This document shows, in pieces, positions 11,793 to 23,158 of a stretch of DNA of 64,000 bases. Source of the stretch: Brevipalpus yothersi (lineage: Eukaryota; Arthropoda; Arachnida; Trombidiformes; Tenuipalpidae); assembly GCA_003956705.1 (NCBI GenBank), contig QZCP01000843.1, positions 153,693 through 217,692 of the forward strand, read 5' to 3'. Both the position numbers and the translations under genes were made by a program. How positions within the stretch are numbered: position 1 is the first letter of the stretch; every line of letters starts with the position of its first letter. The notes beneath the pieces were generated by a model that was not told where the DNA came from, did not search any database, and saw only the letters and a program-made list of their open reading frames with translations.

Positions 11793-12384
11793 AAATCACT
11801 CATTAATAATTAATGTTCATGCTTTTTTCTCAAGGATTTGCTCAACTCTATCAATGAGTACGAGCTAGCTTTATGGAGATTCGATTTTAGTGGAATTATG
11901 AATGGATTTACGGTGTATGTATATACATAGGTGATACAGTGAATAGAAGTACATATCCCATTTAAGTGATCCTTGACATACCTTTAAAGAGTAGCAGTCC
12001 AATGACATTAACTAGAAGACCAAAGAATCCTACGACTAATATTAAGTTTGCTTGATGGATTTCTTCTGGTTTGTAGAACCTTTTCATGGATTCTACCAGA
12101 ATTGAGAAGCATAAAGCTACCAGAAAAACTGCGTTCACTAATGCACCCAAAACTTCAGCTCGAGCCCAACCGAAAGTGTTTTTGGACCATTTTTTGGGTG
12201 ACATTAGTACCGAGATGTAGGCAATAACTAATGCAACAACATCGCTTAACATGTGAAATGAATCTGCTACCAAAGCCATCGAATTTGTGAAGTAGCCGAC
12301 GATAATTTCGACGAGGAAAAATGTGGTCGTTAATGAAAGCATGAACAACAATCGATGTTGAGCACCTTTGTTTTGTCCACCCAT
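6883..12384 (-). CDS. ZnT1: Zinc exporter ZnT1 (SLC30A1), cation diffusion facilitator, 4 exons
   Basis: Exons 12384-11982, 11646-11147, 7457-7263, 7200-6883 (403, 500, 195, 318 nt) give 471 residues; human ZnT1 has 507. Exon 1 carries TM1-TM4 with the TM2 zinc ligands in DSFHMLSD (HxxxD). Exon 2 has the His-rich cytosolic loop (GGHGHSHSGGAHRHSH), a Pro/Ser spacer, and TM5-TM6 with the second HxxxD in HVLADALGS. Exon 3 is the cytosolic C-terminal domain, INGVLAVHELHVWQLAGDRI, as in ZnT1. Exon 4 holds the Cys cluster ending AQTCCG typical of ZnT1/ZnT10 and a Ser/Asp-rich tail. ZnT1 exports zinc across the plasma membrane in exchange for protons or calcium. The 3.7 kb second intron (7458-11146) contains an antisense gene at 8720-9377; apart from that gene, the intron shows nothing I can support. 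Intron 1 contains a long (GA)n tract. Confidence 0.95.
8720..9377 (+). CDS. Secreted 12-cysteine protein nested in a ZnT1 intron, 3 exons
   Basis: Exons 8720-8970, 9054-9182 and 9269-9377 join in frame (phases 2, 2) to 162 residues. Donors CC|GTAAGT and AAG|GTAAGT and acceptors CCTTCAG and TTTTATAG are good. The N-terminus (MLSLQQLAVPIITLFGIQLC) is a probable signal peptide. After it come 12 cysteines: roughly DC, RC, ACKNC, FDC, RC, GC, then a compact C-terminal cluster KDC, YLC, ANC, KSC, KNCRR; an even number suggests six disulfides. The C-terminus is basic (CSRKNCRR). I do not recognise the family; it resembles in general style the small secreted Cys-rich proteins found in arthropod haemolymph, saliva or cuticle. 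The gene lies wholly inside ZnT1 intron 2 on the other strand and must have its own promoter. Confidence 0.8.
11706..11787. repeat. (GA)n microsatellite in ZnT1 intron 1
   Basis: About 80 bp of imperfect GA repeats, with AAAGA interruptions. On the ZnT1 sense strand it is (CT)n, and it sits about 60 nt upstream of the exon 2 acceptor. Confidence 0.9.
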
Positions 12385-15054
12385 AATGATGATAATATGA
12401 TAGTATGATACAGTGTATCAAACTGGCTAATGATAGTTATAAAAGTTTTCCGGTCAGTTGTCGAATGAGGGAAGGATCTCGAATCTACCAGAGTACTGAT
12501 GGACTGAGGATGAGTGACTTATTACTTTTCAAAACAGTTGACAAGAGTTGCTTGATCGGTGATAGTTTTGACGAAGTAACCCAATAATCATATCATATGA
12601 ATAATCATGAATGAGGAAGAATGATGGTAATAGTGGTACAAATATTTTTACGCCTGGATGATTTCATAACTATTCTTGAAATTGGATCATGATTCTATTC
12701 TTTGCCTGTAGAAAAAAATGAAACAAAAAAAATGATCACAATCTAATTACAATCACACAAGTTTCTGCTTAAGACAAGATATCAAAATCATTTCTTACCC
12801 TACAATGAGATCAGTGGTATTCAAATTGATTGAGAGAAAAAACAATTCCCGGCTTCGGTGTATCAATGTACTCAGAGGAATAAAAGAATTTGAGTAATTT
12901 AAATGCCACTATAACAGCTGAACTTTATCTTCCTTTTAAAAACACTATGGATGCTTATTAACACTGATGCTGTCAGCGATGCTGATATGACATTCATTCA
13001 TTTATCCATGAGTTTATATCAAAAAAACAAAATACACATGATCTAATGAGCATCACCATTAAACATTATTAAGATCACATTGATACATTTTTTTTCTTGT
13101 TACAATAAATTCACTTCTAAACCACAGCTGAATACTTGACGCAAGAGATAGAGAGGAAGAGAAAGAGAGTGAAACAAACTTGCCAATTGTCCAGTGGAAA
13201 AAGCAATTGTCAATGTTGATCAACACTTCACATACTCTATCACACAATCATCACCATCAGCAGATCAGTTCAAATCAATCAATCAATGTAAATCAATTCA
13301 TTGATTAAACATACACACACGCATACATACACAGTGGTGAATGGGGACCAAAAAACAGAGATGACAACATCAAGCGGCTGTTTTTCTCACTTCTCTTGCT
13401 TCTTCTCTCTCTCTCTCAACAAGCGAGGTTGATCAGAATCTCACTGGAAGTACAAGTACAATTTTTGATCATGGCAAATGGATTGATGATGATGATGATG
13501 ATGGTACATGCCTTTAACCTTCCAATTGCTTATTTCAGATTGTGGAAGAGAGAGAGAAAGAAGTAGTGGTACACTTGAGAATATTATGATGATCACCATT
13601 GATCCCCATCAAGATATGTGTGTGTATGTTTGAGTATAAATAAAAATTCGATTGATAATGACGATCATCAATGGAGATAATCGTGTTTGATAACATACTT
13701 GGGATTAGGAAGGAGAAAAATTAATTTTCTCTCTCTTTTTATCTCTCTCTTTTCAATCGTCAATGCATTCCACTTCACGGTCATTGCCATGAAGTGTACG
13801 TTTTCATTTGTGGTTAAATTTTAAATCCATTTAATTCGATTTCTCTCTTTCATGCATATGTCTGCTGTGGGATCAAAAAATTTTCATATTACTAGTTTCA
13901 AGCTAGAAAAAAAAGTTACACATGATTATCGTTCAATCGTTATCGTCAGACAGTGATCATGCATCATGTATATTGTCCAATATTTCACTTCCGGGTTAAT
14001 TTGATTGTTATTGTTGTTGAAAGTTGTGATAAAAATTCTCCTTAATTTCCAATAACGTTACAGAACGAAAAGAACAAGTCTACAAGTATGTAGGGCTACA
14101 CAATTGGACATAGAAGAGGAAGGAAATTTTTTTCTGATCATGTATATATTTGAATGTTGACAGAAGATTCTTGTTGATCAAACAACAGGTTTGTGCAAAA
14201 ATCAGGATCTTTGTGAACAAGTTTTTTTTTTGTTTTTTTGTGGATATATATTATGAATTTAATAAATTTTCGCATGAACAATAGCTCATTGCACTTCCCA
14301 CCGATCAGCAAAACAATTCGATCTCTATTCTTGCTTAAAATATGAGTTGAAAAGGGAAGTAGAAAAGAGAATAAAAAACTTCTTTCATAGCCAATAAATT
14401 GATAAATCAAATGATTCTTTTCTAGATTATGAACCTCTCAAGATTCATAGATTCATAGATGCTTAAGCTCAAAGTTGATTAGCATATCTCTCAACTTGAT
14501 TTAGAGCCATGTCAGATGTGATTTCATGGTGCAATGGTGGAAAAATAGAAAAAATTGATAAAAGATAGTTAAGATTGTAGAAAGTTATTTTCAATTAAAC
14601 ATGACGCATTCCATGAAAACTGTAGAGAGTCAAAATATGGGTTGATTGCTTACAATACAAATCGAAAATTCAAGATCAGTTAAGGAACAGCTGAAAAGAT
14701 TCAGTGTGATAAATTTTCGATTGCATCGTCTCCTATGAATAATGGCAAGCTGATGGTGTTAAAACAGGTAAAAATGCCAAAGGTTTCAAAAAAGATTCCT
14801 CAACTACTTTAATGAACATCATTTGATCCAGGAAAAGAATGACCGGGAGAGGTCATAATGACCATTCGAGTAAGAACTATATTTAACTGCCTTAATCTGT
14901 TCAACTTGAGGCAATTTGTTCTGATTAATCGGGTATTTGCCGCCACATCTTCACTTTCTTTTATAAATCTGAAGAAAAGACACCAAATCCATCCAGTCCA
15001 AAATTTTCAAAAATTAAAGTGAATACCGTTGAATTTTAATACCATATATACATA
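12385..15054. other. 2.7 kb intergenic region, upstream of ZnT1
   Basis: Starts at the ZnT1 start codon and ends at the small secreted gene on the other strand, so both promoters should be inside. It contains short simple repeats: GATGATGAT around 13484-13503 and CT tracts near 13400 and 13725. No exon was supported; the open frames (for example 14138-14410 minus) are AT-rich, with no splice or family evidence. Confidence 0.45.
14962..14967 (+). promoter_or_regulatory. Candidate TATA box of the 15055 gene
   Basis: TATAAA in the context TTTTATAAATC, 88 nt upstream of the ATG at 15055. The distance would allow a short 5' UTR. No initiator was verified. Confidence 0.35.
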
Positions 15055-15401
15055 ATGTTTCTTCTAACCCTGACCATGGCTATCACTTATGGATTGGTGA
15101 TCGGTGAGTTTGATTTGCAATTAGTTCCAAGCCTAACCTTGATAATGAATTTATTTCAATCATTACATTTCTAGTGAAATCTGAATACTGTGAGAACATA
15201 GTTTGCACTACCGATGACCCTCATTTTTGTCCTCGAGTGTGTTCTTCGTATGACTGTTCATCCGATTATGCTTACTGTGCACCTCACATAGTCAAGAATC
15301 TCAAGTTCATCAAGATTTCCAACAGTGGCTACTGTATGTGCCGGCCGAAAATGAATCAAGGAGCTGATATTTTGAGAGGAAAAATTTATCCCATCATGTA
15401 A
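15055..15401 (+). CDS. Small secreted 8-cysteine peptide, 2 exons
   Basis: Exons 15055-15103 and 15175-15401 (phase 1) give 91 residues. The first exon encodes almost exactly a signal peptide (MFLLTLTMAITYGLVI); the intron of 71 nt has donor ATCG|GTGAGT and acceptor ATTTCTAG. The mature part has eight cysteines: EYC, IVC, HFC, RVC, YDC, AYC and, after a 16-residue gap, GYCMC, then a Cys-free tail of about 20 residues. A separate signal-peptide exon followed by a Cys-rich exon is typical of secreted toxins, inhibitors and antimicrobial peptides, but the spacing does not match a family I can name with confidence. TATAAA lies upstream and AATAAA downstream. Confidence 0.75.
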
Positions 15402-15473
15402 TCTCATATTTCTTTCCCCTTTTTTTCTTCAATTGATGAATTTATGATCTTCATTGTGATAATTCTGAGAAAT

Positions 15474-15479
15474 AATAAA
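15474..15479 (+). terminator. Poly(A) signal of the 15055 gene
   Basis: AATAAA 72 nt after the stop codon at 15401. Confidence 0.6.
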
Positions 15480-15779
15480 CATCAAAGTGAACGAACTATC
15501 TCAAGTATCGAATTTTTAGCTCTCCAAGTGTAATCGTTAGTGACCCCACCGACTACTTCAGAATGAATTAATTTTTGGAAAAACTATCGTTCCGAGGATA
15601 CCAATTGAGGATAGTTATCATCATAGGCGAGATACTGCTTAATTAAATTTAATTCGAAAAAACAAAACTAAAATGATGAAAACAACAACAATAGGCTGGC
15701 AAAAGTTGGCACACAAGGATAACGTTTCATATATCATCCCCATTCATTTCTTTTTGTTTCAATTTTTTGCACATTTAGA

Positions 15780-18700
15780 TCACAGACTTTTAATTTCATA
15801 GAGAGCTTCGAGTAAAGTTGCATGGGACCAAGCCTGAATTTGGCAGCTATCAGGACAATATTTTCCATTAGAATTGGTTAATTCAGGTAGACCATACCAT
15901 GGTGATGATTGTATATGACGATGATGATTAGACAGCAAATCTAATATTTTACTTGCTGTTGCACTTCGATCGGAAGAAAAAATAAACATTGCACGCAAAA
16001 AGTATCCATAAGGCCATAACCACTCTGGACCCTGATGGTAATTGAAACCGTGAGCTGTTTTGCTATCATGAGAATCGTCACTGTTGATATAATCACCGCG
16101 ATAGTTCCAATCGGATGGATCCAAGGTTTTCATGCCTAACGGTCCGAGTAGTGATTCTTCTGCAATTTCAAGTGCACGCTGTGCATGAGTTGGGGCAAAT
16201 AATTCTGGAGCGACAGTCATTGTGACTAGAAAATTTGGCCTGAATTGGAAATCCTGCCAACGATGTGTAGCACCGTAGGAATCCTTGTAAATTTCACGCC
16301 GATTAACAATGGAATCTGCCGAGGATGGATCAACCCAGAAAAATCGTTCAAAGTTTTCCTGTATCAAAACAGCCCACTCTTTCCATGTCCAAAATAAACC
16401 ACAGCCACTGACTCCTTCATAGGGATACTTCTTCAAGTCCCATAGACTAGCAAGCCAACTGATCACACACTTAGACAAACCAACCAGTTCAACGGCGGAA
16501 CCATCTCGTGGAGATGATGGTTTACCCTTGATTCCTGCCTTCTCCGATGAACCCATTTTATCCATCCAAGTTCCACAATTCCATTCATTTCCACCGAAAA
16601 TGAAGCCATTTGTTTTATCAACACCTATCTCAACATTGAATCCATTCTCAGTCATTTGTTCATCAATCTGTCGACCAGCATTTCGTTCCCGGAAGCTTAA
16701 GCCTTGGAAATGTTTTGTCAAAGCCTCTTGAATAACATCATGCAAAGGCTGCTCAGGTGGATCATTGATTAGGGCGGGAGAATCATCATCAGGAAAAATT
16801 CGTTTCACCGGTTCAGCTAGAATAGCTATGCCATTCGGTGCCATTTCACAGTAATCCTTGATGCATTTTAGCCACCACCAGACAGCATCACGGCAATTGA
16901 AACGCGCATTGCTTGCCTTATCAAGTAAATTAGGTATCAAACCATGTCTCATCGTTCCCGCAAAGCCAAGGATGATGTATCGAGCTTCATCGAAACGACC
17001 AGTTACCAAAAGTAAGCCTCTCAGAGAGATAAAAGTGTCTCTTCCCCAATTTCTGGTGTAACCGGAGGCGAAGTGTGGGAGGCCAGCTGCTATCGTGGGA
17101 CACTTGGGTCGAGAAACACCATCAAGTTCGATGATTTCAGGTTTAGGATCGTTTAAGCTCTGTGATAAAGGTGGTAATGGTGATGTGGGATTGAAACCGA
17201 CGAGAGCTAAGCTTCCAAACACAAGTGACTTTGTGAAATTGGCACCGTTTTGTATGGGCTCAGGAAAAAGTTTCCATAGGTGGTTGAGAATTTGTAAATA
17301 CACTATAATGAATATGTTGTCAAAGTAGCGAGGCCGTAAATAGGTAGGTATTGCCAATAGAGCATCAAATGATTTTTTGAGCCATTTTGCTAGTGGCTCG
17401 GTTGTTTTTCGTTGGGCTAAACGAAATGCCATATAATCGGGTAGCCAGAGTCCATCTCGCAAGTTGTTGCAGATTGGATGACCTAAATCGTTCTTATTCC
17501 GGATGTCTTTCCAGTGGTACATCAGACCTGGAGCATCAAAAAAATGAATAAAGAAAATGGGTTGAAAGATCAAAGTTTGCAATCAAATAAAAGCTCACCT
17601 GCAAGCCCACAGTATAGCAGAGAAGTGAAATTGGGCACATTATATACACCACCGCTGAATTCGTCGCGTTCTTCTTGATCAGTGCGGAAAAGAACAAAAT
17701 TCAGATCATCTAGAGTTAAATTTTGAACAATTTTTTCAAGCTCCTTAGGATTTGAATAAGTTTTGTGCAACATATTCAAGGCATCAAGATGCTTCTTTTC
17801 CAGTGAAACATCCAAAGCTATCACAGAACCGGGAGTGAAGTTAATGAATTCAATTTTATTTTCACCATCTTTAGAGTTAACTTTGATCATCTCACTATCC
17901 TCAATTTTAATTTCCTCTTTCATCACAGCGCGCATATTTTTGAGCCCATTAATAAAATGATTCGCTCTCTGGAACTCTTCATAGTCACCAGCCATCTTTC
18001 CTTCGAATAATATTTTGTTGAAATGGCCTGCAACATTCAGAGGCCTGATGCTACCTGTTTTCCAAGGATTATCAGTCTTGTGGAAACATGTTCTCGCGAT
18101 AAGGATGACTGATTTATGGTTGCTAGGATTATGGCGAGTGATAGCAACTACATCGTAGTTTACTTGATCGACAAATATCTCTTTGTAACCTTCGTTGGCA
18201 AGACGCTGATGTAAGTGATTGAATATTTTCTTGGCATACAGTATACCGTCCTTGTAAGATACATGCTCATGGTCATGTCCTTGGTCAACATTATCAGTCC
18301 AGAATGCATATGGTCTCCACTCGTTGACAACATGTATGTGATGGGGTATGAGTTCATCGTAACCTCGGCTGGAGCCAGTAGCGGTACAGGACATCGCTAT
18401 AAGGCCAGCTGAAGGCAGAAAATCGAATACAGATCTTTTTACCATAGGACTCTCGTTGTCATGTGTCATATCAAAAATAATTGCCGGCGAGACCGATGGT
18501 GGTCGAGGTACTTGATCTATTTTCTCAAAAGCACCAACAGGATCTCCTCCAAAGCGATGTATAAATCGTCCCAGTTCATGAGAATCTGGTGCAGCTAATG
18601 ATTCTCGAATTAGAGAATTAATTCCTAATCGATCAACAAAAATATTGTCCACTTCCTCGGATGAGGTGAAAAGTTCAGCAATCACATACAGATCGGGCCT

Positions 18701-20203
18701 TTGTTTTCGGGCACAATTGAGTAAATATTCAGCTACTGGAATAGGAGTCGAATGGCAATTATCAAGTCGAATACCATGAAATATTCGGGCAGTTTCGATT
18801 ACATATCGTTCCATAAGATCCCACAAAAATGGACAATCCATAGGACTATCTCCGTAACGCAATTTAACTGAGTCACCCCAAGCAACAAGTTCTCTTCGTA
18901 GGTACACAAAAGACTCGGGATCGGCAAAGTTTTTCAATGGATCTCCACCCATTACCCATCCATTGTGGGCCATGAGGAAGACACAATTTTCATCATACAT
19001 AGCTTTTTCTTCCTCCTCTAATGTCTTATCATCACCACCATTAGGATGAGTAAAATATGGTGTAACCAATGGATTATCATGTGAAACAAACTTTTTCTTT
19101 GGACCATTAGCATCTAATCGTTCATACCGTATTTGTGCAATTACATTAGATACAGCAGCATTTAAATGATCTTGTATTTGAGCTCTTATACCGGCATTAA
19201 TTTCCTCTATTTTCGGCTTAATTAGTGCTGTCTTTTCTTCAAGCGAATCTTTGGTGATCATACTTCGATGTAGATCATGGGCAAACATATTGAGAGCTGA
19301 CAATTTGTCCACACGAGATTTGCCTCGTCGATATCTTGCATCTTGAAGTTGAATAAGTTTTTCCCCAGGACGATCAGGCTTATGATAGAAAAGTTTACAC
19401 TGAGCTATTTCGATTAATGAATTGCGAAGATCATTGGCAACACGCTCAACACCGAGTGTGTAAAATTCTTCAATCTTAACTGCTGGCAAATAGTGTTCAC
19501 GCAATAATTGTTCAATTAACCATAAATGATGTTCACTATTGATTTCATTGGTAAGACCTTTTTCGCTCCATTTTCCATTGGCAATGTCTACACTCAAATG
19601 CCACAGAACACGATCAAGTAAATATGCTGGCCGTAAGTGTGGTGAATTTTTCAGATTGTAGGCACATTCAGGATGATCACGCAACCATGGTGTCTCATTG
19701 GCAGTATGATTAAGAACTATATCGGTAATACTGAGCATTGACCATTCGGTACGCATTTCTTCCACCAATTGGGCAACATTATCAAAATTATATATTGGCT
19801 CTGCTGGATTGGGACTAAACTTTGGATTCAACCTCAATTGATCCTTAATAGAGTATGCTGAATGTGATCCACCGAGTTCTTGTATGGGTGTAAAATGAAT
19901 TAAATTGTAGCCACACTTGTGTGATACCAATAATCGACCTTTCCAACAATCCAAAGTGCCCATTAATTTACTCAATATTGATTGACACTGTATTGCATCT
20001 AAATCGAAAACACTTTTCGGTACCGTCATGATGATGTCCTTCAAATGTTCTCCACACTCAAGTGTTGACACAAGACAAAGTGAAAGAGATGGAAAACAAA
20101 ACAGTAGTTGAAGTAGCAATATTTTACACCAAAAAAACTTACACTCAAAAGTTACTATCAAGACATTCTCATCTAGATCACAGAATGCTTCTGTCAGAAT
20201 CAC
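15780..20203 (-). CDS. AGL: Glycogen debranching enzyme (AGL), 2 large exons
   Basis: Exons 20203-17599 and 17527-15780, joined at phase 1 (GCAG|GTGAGC ... CTCCAG), give up to 1450 residues; human AGL has 1532. The enzyme removes glycogen branch points using a 4-alpha-glucanotransferase (GH13-like, N-terminal half) and an amylo-1,6-glucosidase (GH133, C-terminal half). The transferase nucleophile region is GIRLDNCHSTP, followed by the acid/base in YVIAELFTSSEEVD and the third acidic residue in FDMTHDNES. The glucosidase half shows SGYTRNWGRDTFISLRG, FNCRDAVWWWLK, RERNAGRQID and GFNYHQGPEWLWPYG. Homology starts near SVFDLDAIQCQS, the equivalent of human residue about 110: the β-sandwich N-terminal domain is not visible. 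The first 60 or so residues of this reading (hydrophobic, Cys-rich) are doubtful and may be read-through of an intron; the ATG of MTVPKS at about 20029 is a possible start. Confidence 0.93.
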
Positions 20204-21229
20204 TGAAGATTCTTCAGATTGAATCTCGAGATTGAAGATTCATTGAATCTGATTCAATCAAAACCTCGTGATTTAAAGAAATAATTTCCATAGGAAACCT
20301 GCCATCTAGTGTATTAGGTTCATGGGGAAACTTTTCGAAAGTTTTACCATGTACTTTTGGAGTATGGATTAACTAATCATGATTAAGAAAAATCAATGAA
20401 CACTCATACTTATCTATTGTTGAATAAAATTAAGAGCTATGATGAGTGTGATTAGTATTTTTTATTGTGAATAAGTTTTCTGGTAAGTACCGTTATCTAA
20501 GGCGGAAAGAGTCAGTTGAAACTATCTAATCTAGTTTGTTCGACAGTTTCTGGCAGAGAATAGTCTAGAAAGCGAGCACTTCTATGCAATACTCTGTCAA
20601 CTTAATAGAATACTTTAGAGTACACCAAGCTAGTTCTTAGAGTACAAAAACCGGCAGACTAGGAACTAATCCTTGTCTAGTGATAATTTTTGGCCATCTA
20701 ATAGATGTTCATGAATTGAGGTGATAATTTTTGGTCACAATATCACAGACAAAAAACTGGTCACAGAGTCTGATAAATGAAAATTTTCATCTATCAGGCG
20801 TGATAAAGTGGCCGAAAATTAACTTTAGTACCAGATTTGGTCATCCAAAAATTATCGTTAAAACTGGAAAACTGAAAAATTAACTCTGAGTGTCGTCTGT
20901 TGATTGTTCAAAGAATTGATTCACTTTACCATCAAGTGCTTATTCTTGTGTAATTACTCTTCGGTTTCTGGATGATTTAATAATAAGGATTAATATTATC
21001 TTGGTTGATGTTTATAATAATGATCAATAATATTGAGAAATGAATTAGATATCAGTGAGATGAACATTTTAGGCACACTTGATGGGAATAAATTCGAGCA
21101 AAAATTAGGAAAAATTCATTGAAAAGTAGATGATTAGTGAAATTGAAAGATATTGGATGTCGAAAAAATGTCCACAGAAAGTTGTATATTCGATGCAAGG
21201 TAAAAGAGTTCCACTAAACTTGGTCCCTC
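20204..21229. other. Intergenic region with inverted repeats
   Basis: Between the AGL 5' end and the 3' end of the PSI-domain gene, both minus strand. No exon carrying the missing AGL N-terminus was found. Its main feature is the inverted-repeat cluster at 20723-20856. Confidence 0.45.
20723..20856. repeat. Palindrome flanked by inverted arms
   Basis: A 28-bp near-perfect palindrome (20770-20797, centred on AAAATTTT, arms CTGATA/TATCAG) lies between GATAATTTTTGG at 20723-20734 and its exact reverse complement CCAAAAATTATC at 20845-20856. A further direct copy of GATAATTTTTGG starts near 20681. It could be a decayed MITE-like element. Confidence 0.5.
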
Positions 21230-23158
21230 TCAGAATTGTGACAGCTTATGACTGGTTGATCCCTGCGTTTTATTTTCATTCACCAATTGTGTCCCCGATA
21301 CGTGAGTGATACGTGAATCGAATGGTCCTGATTTTCCGGTAAAACTGACTTGAGACATGGGCAGTCCAGAGGTTGAATCCATGGATGATCCTTCTCTACT
21401 CACACTACTTCCTCTGCTTTTTTCATTGTCTTTTTTTAACTGGAAAAATATACTCACTAAAAATAGTGTTGTCAAAACGACTGCCGAAATGAAGATCAAA
21501 AGGAATAAAATTTCCGGTTCTTTTTCAATTTTTTTCTTTTCCTTTTCCTCTTCCTTTTCCTCCTCTTTTTCCTCTTCATTGATCGTAATGATGATAGAAC
21601 TATTCATCGAATATTTTCCTCTCTTTATTGTAATGAATGGGTCAGTAAACTTGGTTAAACTTGTCTTGAGTATATATAAACCGCCCGTATAGTTTACATT
21701 GGAATCCTCTATTCCATCCAGTGTAACCGAGACACTTTCACCGATTTGTGGATTAAGCTGGTGAGGTAGCTTGATGTCGAGTTGCATTTGATTTTCTGAA
21801 ATATTTTTCATTACAGCAGAAACATTGGAATAACATGGATAGCTTTTTCCATCCTCCTTTTTAACGCACTCTGCAGAGTTCCATACACAAATTGAACCTC
21901 CAAAAAGAGTGCAAAGAGTACATGATTGATAATAAACACAATCGAGTAGTATGAAATCTTTTCTCTTCCCATTTTTAGTCCATCTAGTGAGAACAAAATC
22001 GTCCATATTCCAATAGGTTGAGACCATTTCATCGTTAGGTTCTATGTCGCTATTCACTCCACCTATGCAATATGGATATGGAAGATATGGATTTTCACAA
22101 TTAGTGAGATTGCATCTTTGTTCAAAGTTTCCTTGTTCAGGGCTTTTTAAAATATAAGCCAATATCTTGAGGTTGAACTCGAAGCCAATCCAAAAAGCGA
22201 CAAGGCTTCCAGGAAATAGTGCTTCGATTGAAGACCCAGTACAATTGTTGATTTTTTCCACGTTAAAAAGTGAAATATCATATTCACACTTTGCTTTGTC
22301 ATCCCATGATTTTTTTGATAGATTGTAAACATATGGGGCAAGTTTGAAAAAATCGGATGGATATTTGCCGCTTTTTTGACATTCTTGAATTCCTTCATCA
22401 GATTTTTTGATAACATCACTCAATTTAAGAGAATGAAAAGATGCTTTTTCCTCCTGAGAAATGTACATAGTGGGTTCTGGATAGGATGGAATGAAGTATA
22501 CCAAGGCATTTGGGCCTGTTTTAACTAGGAAGCTCGAAATATAGGTTCCAGAGGCATTTGAGTTTTCGGGATGAGTTTTTAAGCGAAGAGTAACCAAATT
22601 TTGATTACTGGTTTCAAAGCAAACAAATATATCAGTCTTCCATTCGAAAATTTGCACGAATTTCCACATTGAATCTTTCTTGATATCATATTTTATTGAT
22701 ATTTCATTCTCTAATGGTGTTTTGATCAAAAAAGATTCCACCAGTGTAAACGATTTGTCTTGTTCTACCTTTTCTTTAAAATTTTCAAGCCCCCAAAAGC
22801 CTTGCTTACCCATCGGCCCATAAATCTGTTCTTTTGGTAATTGCTCTTTATTTCCTGTACACTTTTCACTCAAATAAGCTGTTTCAGAATTCTGGAATAC
22901 TCCACAACCTTCAACTAGATTGATGAAGGTTGCTGAATATCCTAAACCCTCTTGAATTGATGACACTTTCAAAGTTTCATTTGTACCAGCATACTGGACA
23001 TGACTTTCATTTATGTTGACGATTGGAGCTCGAACGTCATTGAAACTCACGAGATCAGCTTCATCATGTGAACGATACCATCTAAATTGGGTGAAAATAA
23101 ACAAAATCTGTAGAGATAGGCGAATACGATATGTTAGTTTTTTATTAAACGTATTCAT
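21230..23158 (-). CDS. Intronless type I membrane protein with semaphorin-type PSI domain
   Basis: A 642-residue open frame without introns. An N-terminal hydrophobic stretch (RIRLSLQILFIFTQF) can act as signal sequence. About 370 residues of unrecognised extracellular sequence with many N-x-S/T sites follow. Then comes a Cys module around residues 405-430 (CVYYQSC, CTLC, SICVWNSAEC) whose spacing C-5-C-2-C-7-C-6-C is exactly that of the PSI domain of semaphorins. A β-rich stretch of about 90 residues could be an IPT/TIG-like or Ig-like domain. A (EEEK)n juxtamembrane segment, one TM helix (LLIFISAVVLTTLFLVSIFF) and a Ser-rich cytoplasmic tail of about 70 residues complete it. Order and position suggest a very divergent Sema-PSI protein, i.e. 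a semaphorin or plexin relative, but the sema domain itself cannot be confirmed by eye. It follows AGL at 1 kb on the same strand. Confidence 0.8.
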   Translation of the reverse strand: MNTFNKKLTYRIRLSLQILFIFTQFRWYRSHDEADLVSFNDVRAPIVNINESHVQYAGTNETLKVSSIQEGLGYSATFINLVEGCGVFQNSETAYLSEKCTGNKEQLPKEQIYGPMGKQGFWGLENFKEKVEQDKSFTLVESFLIKTPLENEISIKYDIKKDSMWKFVQIFEWKTDIFVCFETSNQNLVTLRLKTHPENSNASGTYISSFLVKTGPNALVYFIPSYPEPTMYISQEEKASFHSLKLSDVIKKSDEGIQECQKSGKYPSDFFKLAPYVYNLSKKSWDDKAKCEYDISLFNVEKINNCTGSSIEALFPGSLVAFWIGFEFNLKILAYILKSPEQGNFEQRCNLTNCENPYLPYPYCIGGVNSDIEPNDEMVSTYWNMDDFVLTRWTKNGKRKDFILLDCVYYQSCTLCTLFGGSICVWNSAECVKKEDGKSYPCYSNVSAVMKNISENQMQLDIKLPHQLNPQIGESVSVTLDGIEDSNVNYTGGLYILKTSLTKFTDPFITIKRGKYSMNSSIIITINEEEKEEEKEEEKEKKKIEKEPEILFLLIFISAVVLTTLFLVSIFFQLKKDNEKSRGSSVSREGSSMDSTSGLPMSQVSFTGKSGPFDSRITHVSGTQLVNENKTQGSTSHKLSQF

